Below are positions 58,580 through 64,000 of a stretch of 64,000 bases of DNA, one piece after another. Origin of the DNA: Rhodamnia argentea. Taxonomy: Eukaryota > Streptophyta > Magnoliopsida > Myrtales > Myrtaceae. The position numbers and the translations under genes were made by a program. Under the pieces are notes generated by a model that was not told the origin of the DNA, searched no databases, and saw only the letters and a program-made list of their open reading frames with translations. The stretch spans positions 4,260,001 through 4,324,000 of the forward strand of contig NC_063158.1 of NCBI RefSeq assembly GCF_020921035.1, given 5' to 3'. The first letter of the stretch is position 1. The number at the start of each line of letters is the position of its first letter.

Positions 58580-59563
58580 AGAAAATCCAAAAAAGGGCCC
58601 GAAGTCTTCATGTTTTCTCAAATAAGGGCCTTAAGTAAATCTTGTTTTAAATAAAGGCCTAAAATGCCCTTATTTTCTCAAATAAGGGCTTGAAATGAAT
58701 ATTGTTTCAACTAAAGGCTTGAAATGATCATATAATCTCAAAAAAGGGCCCGATTTCAAGGGTATTTTTGTCTTTTTACTTATTTGATTTTTTATTATAC
58801 TTTTTGTTATCTATTTTCTCAAAAATAAAAAAAAAAGTTGAGACAGTGGACGTTCATAGGCGAGAGGGGTAGCCCTCCCGCCCGTGGCCACTGTTCCATC
58901 GCCGGAGGGCGGTAGGCGTGGGAGACCAAGGCTGGTGGGGTCGCGGGCGCCTCAAGGAGGGCCGGTAACCTCGATGACCGGAGGCGAGGGAGAGGGTCGA
59001 GCCCTCTCCCGAATCCGGGTGAGGGTGGCGGTCCCCACCCGGATCGGGGACCGCTAATCGTCGTCCCATTGTTGGTGGGGGGTTGCTTGGTCAAGGCGAC
59101 CCTCGCCCAGATCCGGGCGACGCCCGACAATCCCCAATCCGGGCGGGGACCGGCCCCCTCACCCAAATTCGAGAGAGGGCCCAACCCTCTCCGGGTTTTG
59201 GCCCTCACCTCTGACCGGCGGGGTCGCTGGGGTCAGCGGCGATGCCATCGGCCTTGTTGCGCCCACCGACCTCCCCCCGGCGGTGGGCCGGCGGTCACGA
59301 GCAAGAGGGGCGACCCTCCTACCTATGTGTGGCCCGTTTTTTTTTTTTCAAATTAGGGAAAAGAAAAAAATGAATAAAAAAATTAAAATGTGAAATGACG
59401 AAAACACCCTTCGGGTCGGATCCTTTTTTGAAACATTATGGCCACTTCGGGCCCTTAATCGAAACATACTATGTCACTTTGGGTCCTTATTTGAAACGTA
59501 ATTCATTTGAGGCCTTTATTTGAAAAAACAAGAGGACTCCGGACCATTTTTTGGATTTTTCCC
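58580..59563. mobile_element. Mutator-like MITE with perfect 10-bp target duplication and GC-rich core
   Basis: AAAGTTGGTG occurs at 58570-58579 and at 59564-59573. Between them, the left arm (AGAAAATCCAAAAAAGGGCC and onward) and the right arm in reverse (GGGAAAAATCCAAAAAATGG and onward) are inverted repeats of about 200 bp. Each arm carries several copies of an internal phrase, CAAATAA(G/A)GG(C/A)C(C/T), spaced about 50 bp. The core (58855-59330) is GC-rich, with inverted GGCGAGAGGGGTAGCCCTCC-like and GGGGCGACCCTCCTACC-like sequence at its edges. Long inverted repeats and a 10-bp duplication are diagnostic of Mutator-like elements. The ORFs inside are not transposase. Confidence 0.82.
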
Positions 59564-59573
59564 AAAGTTGGTG

Positions 59574-60108
59574 GACAATAGTGGTGCTTTTTGCTAATCT
59601 CAAATTGTACCTTTTTCACTATTTTATTCATGCAAGTGCCCCTCAACATATCTATTCTTATTTTCACGAGGAAAATGACATTTAGAACATGATTAGGGTT
59701 GATGGGCCATTCGCTTCTATGAAGATTCCCTGAACAGAATTCGCGTGTCTTGTTGTACGTAAATTACTAGATAAGTTGGTTGTCTTTATGTCCATAATCA
59801 CCAATAATTACATGATTAAGAATTAACCGGCGGTTGGTCGGCGCCCAACCACGACGTGCCATTGCATTCTGGGTCCCATGGCCGGCGCCGGCTGTGCCCT
59901 CCACCATCTCTAGCTAATATATACTTAATCAGCCTAATAAAAGATTAAGAAATTAATTAAATAAGAAGCCCACTATTAGAAAGGACGCCATTAGGACGAG
60001 CATATATGTCGGTCCTCGTCATCGGACTGAAGCACAAGCTTACTGTCGAGACATAACTGAGCGAGTTCCCTCTCGAGTGGTTGGTATTAGTTTTTCGATC
60101 GAGCAACC
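59574..60108 (+). promoter_or_regulatory. TIP2: TIP2 aquaporin promoter and leader
   Basis: The only spacer between the Mutator-like MITE and the aquaporin start. A TATA-like TAATATATAC lies at 59915-59924, about 185 bp before the ATG, which would leave a leader of roughly 150 bp. A second AT-rich candidate, GCATATATG, lies at about 59999-60008. The start site is inferred. Confidence 0.4.
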
Positions 60109-61170
60109 ATGGTGAAGCTAGCATTTGGTAGCTTTGGGGACTCCTTCAGCGTGGGGTCTCTGAAATCTTATCTCTCCGAGTTCATCGCGACCCTCCTCTT
60201 CGTGTTTGCCGGCGTTGGGTCCGCAATCGCTTATGGCAAGTATACCGTAACGACCATCGTTTTAAGGACATGTATATGCGCGATGTCGTCGTGTCTCTAA
60301 GCACGTTCCATTTCCTAAGTCGCGTGTGCCTGCCAGTGTCAAATCGGGGCTGATGTCGAAGCATACGAGTTTCTTTCTAGAGAAATTAGTTAGTGTTTCT
60401 ATTTTGTGCTTCCGATAATTGTTTGGTTTCTGAAGGAATTTATTTTGCCGTTGTCTTAGGCAAGCTCACGTCGGATGCGGCCCTGGACCCGGCGGGACTA
60501 GTCGCGGTGGCCGTGGCCCATGCGTTGGCACTGTTTGTCGGGGTATCCATCGCAGCAAACATCTCCGGTGGCCATCTGAATCCGGCTGTCACGTTAGGAT
60601 TGGCCATCGGAGGCAACATCACCATCTTGACCGGCATCTTCTACTGGATCTCCCAGTGCGCCGGTTCTATTGTCGCCTGCCTCCTCCTGAAATTCGTTAC
60701 CAGCGCCAAGGTACATGCTCTTGCACAGGACCATAAATAAATCCTAGGACCAATGTATAAAATCGGGTAAATAACTGTTGGAATCCTTATTGTAGAGCAT
60801 ACCAATCCACGGGGTCGCTGCCGGCGTAAGCGCAATAGAAGGCCTGGTTATGGAGGTCGTCATCACCTTCGCCCTGGTCTACACCGTGTACGCCACGGCA
60901 GCTGACCCCAAGAAGGGTTCGCTCGGGATCATCGCGCCCATCGCCATCGGCTTCATCGTCGGCGCCAACATCCTGGCCGCCGGCCCCTTCAGCGGCGGGT
61001 CCATGAACCCCGCCCGCTCCTTCGGGCCCGCCGTGGTCAGCGGCGACTTCTCGGGGAATTGGATCTACTGGGTCGGCCCGCTCGTCGGGGGAGGGCTTGC
61101 CGGGCTCGTGTACGGCGACGTCTTCATCGGGTCCTATGCCCTGGTCCCCGCTTCTCAGGACTATGCTTGA
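60109..61170 (+). CDS. TIP2: Tonoplast intrinsic protein, TIP2 (delta-TIP) aquaporin
   Basis: Vacuolar-membrane channel for water; TIP2 members also pass ammonia. Three exons, 60109-60235, 60460-60710 and 60796-61170, give 250 residues, the normal length for TIP2. The start [20 protein letters not shown] is the subgroup signature. Both pore motifs are intact: GGHLNPAVT in exon 2 and [14 protein letters not shown] in exon 3. Six membrane helices are evident (for example [19 protein letters not shown], and [20 protein letters not shown] in exon 3), and the tail ends SQDYA. Exon 1 ends TATG followed by GCAAGT, a GC donor, and the acceptor is CTTAG at 60459. Only this joint restores the conserved [17 protein letters not shown]. 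Exon 3 is much more GC-rich than the spacer DNA. Confidence 0.96.
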
Positions 61171-63068
61171 GATTAGGCTGAAGCTCCTGCGCTTGGCGTG
61201 TTTTAAGTTTCAGTAAATTGGGTTTTTCCTCTTGCTCGCGACGTTGTGTTTTGCTTTGCTTCCTGCTCCTCGGCTTGTTTTTGTTAATGAATTTTCGCAA
61301 GTGTGCATGGCGAAGTCGCTTCAGATTAAATGCCAGGGAACTTGAAGTGATTCTACCGCTACCCCTGTTTGTCTTACTGGGTGTTTCGAGCTCCGCGACG
61401 CGTAATCAAAGCACGCTACTTCAACCTCGGGCGAACCGCTCCATTATCGCACCAACTTCCGAATATTTCGAGCTTTTAACTTAGTTTAAAACGCCTTACG
61501 CAGAAGATTCGGAAATAAGATGGGTAGATGATCCATCACGATAAATTCAAACAAAAAATGGAAAATCATTCATTATAATGGTGATTTGTCGTTTTTTTTT
61601 CCTAACTTTCGAGGCAATTTTTACGATTTTGTTTTGCTTCTTGCGATGACAATAAGATCCTTATACTATTTTTATGTGGTTAACCAATCCGTATGTCGCG
61701 GGGTATTCCAGTGTAATATTATTAATCAATGTGATTATAGGAGATGTGAAAATAATATTATAAAACTGTCCATTATAGTCAGTAGTTTTGTGCAACGAAA
61801 AGGGCACGTGTACACATCAGGTCAAAGCAATGGATGTGCTAAAACTAAACCAACTTGTAAGGCATGTCGGGGTCCATGCCGGTGCAACGACAAGGCGTGG
61901 CTGCCCTGTCTCCGGCGGGGCCTCGACAAGGGCCAGCAACTCTCACCGAGCTGCAAGCGATGGACTCCTGCCCTCTCTCTCCGGAACATAACAGAGAGCA
62001 CAATCCACATGCAAGAGTTGGATATCTGTTGCTTTCTCATCAAACGAGTGGCAAAAGTACCGTATTCTCCAAAAGGGTTCGAAAAGAAGAAGAAGAGAAT
62101 TTGATCTCATCAATCCTACGAAAATGTTTACACAATTCGAGCATCATTAGCCAGCGCCCTGTAATCGACATGCTCGAGGAGGGAAAACGGAACCAGCAAG
62201 TTCAAAAATCCAAAACTCTTTACGAGGATGACGAGAAATATAAGAGCGGGAAGGAACGAGGTTATGTACCGGACTAGGGATATGTGCTTCACGACATTGA
62301 TCGAAAGGCGAAGGAACAAGCCTTGCTCTATCACAGTGAGCAGGTATAGCCTCCTTTTTCGTTTTCAAGATGGTGATATGGTTGCTGATCCACATAACAG
62401 CAGATTGCACTCGGGACTCGGCTTCTGTTCAATTCTTGTGTGCTTGGGTTGTACTCCTTATTCACAGTTGATGCAATGAAAGGGCGCAGATGCCCTGTCT
62501 TCCCCAGGACCTCGACAAGGGCCAACAACCCTCGCCAAGCCGCAAGCAAGGGCCTCCTGCCCTCTTCTTAGGCGACTCTCGCAATGCCACAACTCATCTC
62601 AAAACATCACTAGAAATGGTATCTGTTGCAAACATACTGCTCCTTCTCCAAAAGAGAGGAGGAAAAAAAAAAGTGCATTTGATCTTGTCAATCCAAGTAA
62701 AATGGTTTCACAATTCGAGCATCATTATCAGTGCAAGAGTATCATGATATTCGGATCAAGCCCCAGAAGGAGCAGTTCTTTATAATGGCACCAGCAATTC
62801 ACCTTTTTCCTCATTTAGCAAGGAAATTACGATGGTTCATGAAGACTTCTACAACATGTTAAAACCAAAATATTCAAGTGAGTTACCTACCCATATAGCA
62901 AGTTCCAGCTAAGTATTCAGATGAACGCAGCTTGAATGCCATCCGGCAATTCTCGATTCCATCAGATGGCTGTAATTTGTCGAGAACATCTCAACAAAAA
63001 GTCCAAAAATCATCTTTGCGCGTCACTTTGTCGATGTAGCTCTTGATAATGATTCTAAGTTGGAGCAC
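61171..63068. other. Aquaporin 3' flank and intergenic spacer
   Basis: The first few hundred bases are probably aquaporin 3' UTR. The rest has no recognisable gene; it holds the duplicated segment listed separately. The last 200 bp may be 3' UTR of the ribosomal protein gene on the other strand. Confidence 0.4.
61882..62733. repeat. Imperfect direct duplication, two copies of about 250-270 bp
   Basis: Copy A is about 61882-62154 and copy B about 62471-62733. Both start near TGCCCTGTCT, share CCTCGACAAGGGCCA(A/G)CAAC, CTCCTGCCCTCT, ATATCTGTTGC-like and CTCCAAAAG phrases in the same order, and end at CACAATTCGAGCATCATTA. The spacing is about 580-590 bp. Open frames through them are not conserved between copies, so coding function is unlikely. 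Origin unknown; a dispersed repeat present twice is possible. Confidence 0.7.
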
Positions 63069-63653
63069 TCATTCAATCACTGCAACTCCTCCAGCAGCCT
63101 TTATTTTCTCTATTATGTCATTTGCCTCTTCCTTGGTGATACCCTGTTTAAGCAAAACAGGGGCCTTCTCAACAAGGTCCTTAGCCTCCTTCAACCCCAA
63201 ATTGGTGAATGCCCTCACTTCTTTGATCACTTTAATCTTTGCAGCTGAATCAAATTTCTCCAACTTCACATCGAATGCTGTTTTCTCCGCCTTCTTCTCC
63301 TCGGTCTTGGCAGATCCTGCACCTGCTCCTCCTTGTGGGCCTAGATCCATGCCCTCGGTAGAGATCGACTGCATCTTGGGATGCCTTAGTCTCTCTTGAA
63401 GAGCAGGCCCAATTTGGGCACGTTCTTCAGGTGGCATTCCAGCTATGCGCTCGGCAAGCTGTATGATTTTATCCGAGGGTGGCGGTCTAGGGCCATAAGG
63501 ATCATAAACAGCTGGATATTTATACCTCTTAGGCTTCGCCTTGGGATGTCTGGGGACAAAATCATGTTGGAATGAGCGTGATTGCAAAGGTCCTGTAATG
63601 CCCCGGAGACCGAACCGAATATATGCAGATCTGACAACTGAATGAAGCTTCAT
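63069..63653 (-). CDS. MRPL12: Mitochondrial large ribosomal subunit protein bL12m (L7/L12)
   Basis: Stalk protein that recruits translation factors to the mitochondrial ribosome. 194 residues in one coding exon. Residues 1 to about 30 ([20 protein letters not shown]) are basic and lack acidic residues, a likely mitochondrial presequence. A plant-specific linker ([20 protein letters not shown]) precedes the N-terminal dimerisation region ([17 protein letters not shown], about 61-77). A Gly/Ala/Lys hinge (about 105-125) leads to the L12 C-terminal domain at 126-194, with [20 protein letters not shown] and AKDLVEKAP intact. This factor-binding surface is nearly universal. The start was chosen because relatives begin MKL at this Met; an in-frame Met at 63710 lies upstream. 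Confidence 0.95.
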   Translation of the reverse strand: MKLHSVVRSAYIRFGLRGITGPLQSRSFQHDFVPRHPKAKPKRYKYPAVYDPYGPRPPPSDKIIQLAERIAGMPPEERAQIGPALQERLRHPKMQSISTEGMDLGPQGGAGAGSAKTEEKKAEKTAFDVKLEKFDSAAKIKVIKEVRAFTNLGLKEAKDLVEKAPVLLKQGITKEEANDIIEKIKAAGGVAVIE

Positions 63654-64000
63654 GCTTTGCAGTCTTATTGAAGATGACAATTCACGTAAGCACAGCTGGA
63701 GAAAAATCAATTCGCTAATGTCGACAATTCCAGTATTATGCTAATACCATTCCCAGTGTGACACGCATTTTTCCATCTCTGCCGGATATCAAGTTCGCCT
63801 CCAATCTCCTCGTCAGCTTCTTCTTCTTCAGACAATTGAAGGCTTCCTGATGAGTTTCAGCATGACCAAACCAGATATAGGGGACAACACGCAGGCAAAA
63901 CAAACTAAATCGATACACCGACGCGTTGTCAAACACTTGAGAATCAAAATCTGGATCAAATAACATTACAGAATTAAGTAGATCCGCAAATTATTCTTCT
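63654..64000. other. bL12m leader and upstream region to the window edge
   Basis: Probably the 5' UTR and promoter of the ribosomal protein gene. A minus-strand ORF at 63736-63966 has no recognisable domain. An upstream gene may start beyond the edge. Confidence 0.35.

Noticed and set aside
1-64000. CRISPR arrays, operons, phage or defence islands
   Set aside because: Introns, plant gene families and plant transposons show a nuclear plant genome; no regularly spaced array was seen.

Overview
This window is nuclear DNA of a flowering plant, a eudicot. The evidence is intron-rich genes with plant-only families (WAT1-related transporter, ZAT-type zinc finger with EAR motif, GPI-type plant matrix metalloproteinase, TIP2 aquaporin, G2484-1-type Agenet protein), AT-rich spacers, and plant-type DNA transposons. 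Myrtales (Eucalyptus and relatives) is only a weak impression from protein wording; no search was possible. There is no bacterial, viral or CRISPR content.

Layout. 1-7307 (minus): 5' part of a SEC16/MAIGO5 ER-exit-site scaffold gene, running off the left edge. 7.3-21.4 kb: a gene-poor stretch with a 21-bp minisatellite (about 9.2-10.2 kb), a PIF/Harbinger-type MITE, several palindromic Mutator-like MITEs, and AT, CA and CT/GA microsatellites. 21482-22537 (minus): an intronless three-finger C2H2 repressor. 25.2-28.9 kb: a Harbinger-type MITE lying 17 bp from the first target-site copy of an almost complete but disabled hAT transposon. 29.9-30.2 kb: a decayed stretch resembling organelle-type large-subunit rRNA. 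30600-32616 (minus): a seven-exon WAT1-related (EamA) transporter. About 35.5-36.4 kb: a LINE remnant with an RNase H-like piece. 39952-40449 (minus): an NFD6-like small mitochondrial protein. 42125-43219 (minus): an intronless matrix metalloproteinase. 44716-54772 (minus): a 15-exon, 2064-residue tandem-Agenet protein. 58580-59563: a Mutator-like MITE with a perfect 10-bp target duplication. 60109-61170 (plus): a TIP2 aquaporin. 61.9-62.7 kb: an imperfect 250-bp direct duplication. 63069-63653 (minus): mitochondrial ribosomal protein bL12m.

The genes are unrelated housekeeping, transport and regulatory loci; nothing suggests a cluster or a shared pathway. All exon junctions were placed by hand from splice consensus, reading-frame continuity and remembered family sequence, and cDNA would settle them. 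I found no previously undescribed biological system. The observations most worth a second look are three GC-AG introns among about 35 coding introns, the target-site-defined transposons, the heptad-periodic minisatellite, a G-box inverted repeat upstream of the zinc-finger gene, and the rRNA-like fossil.
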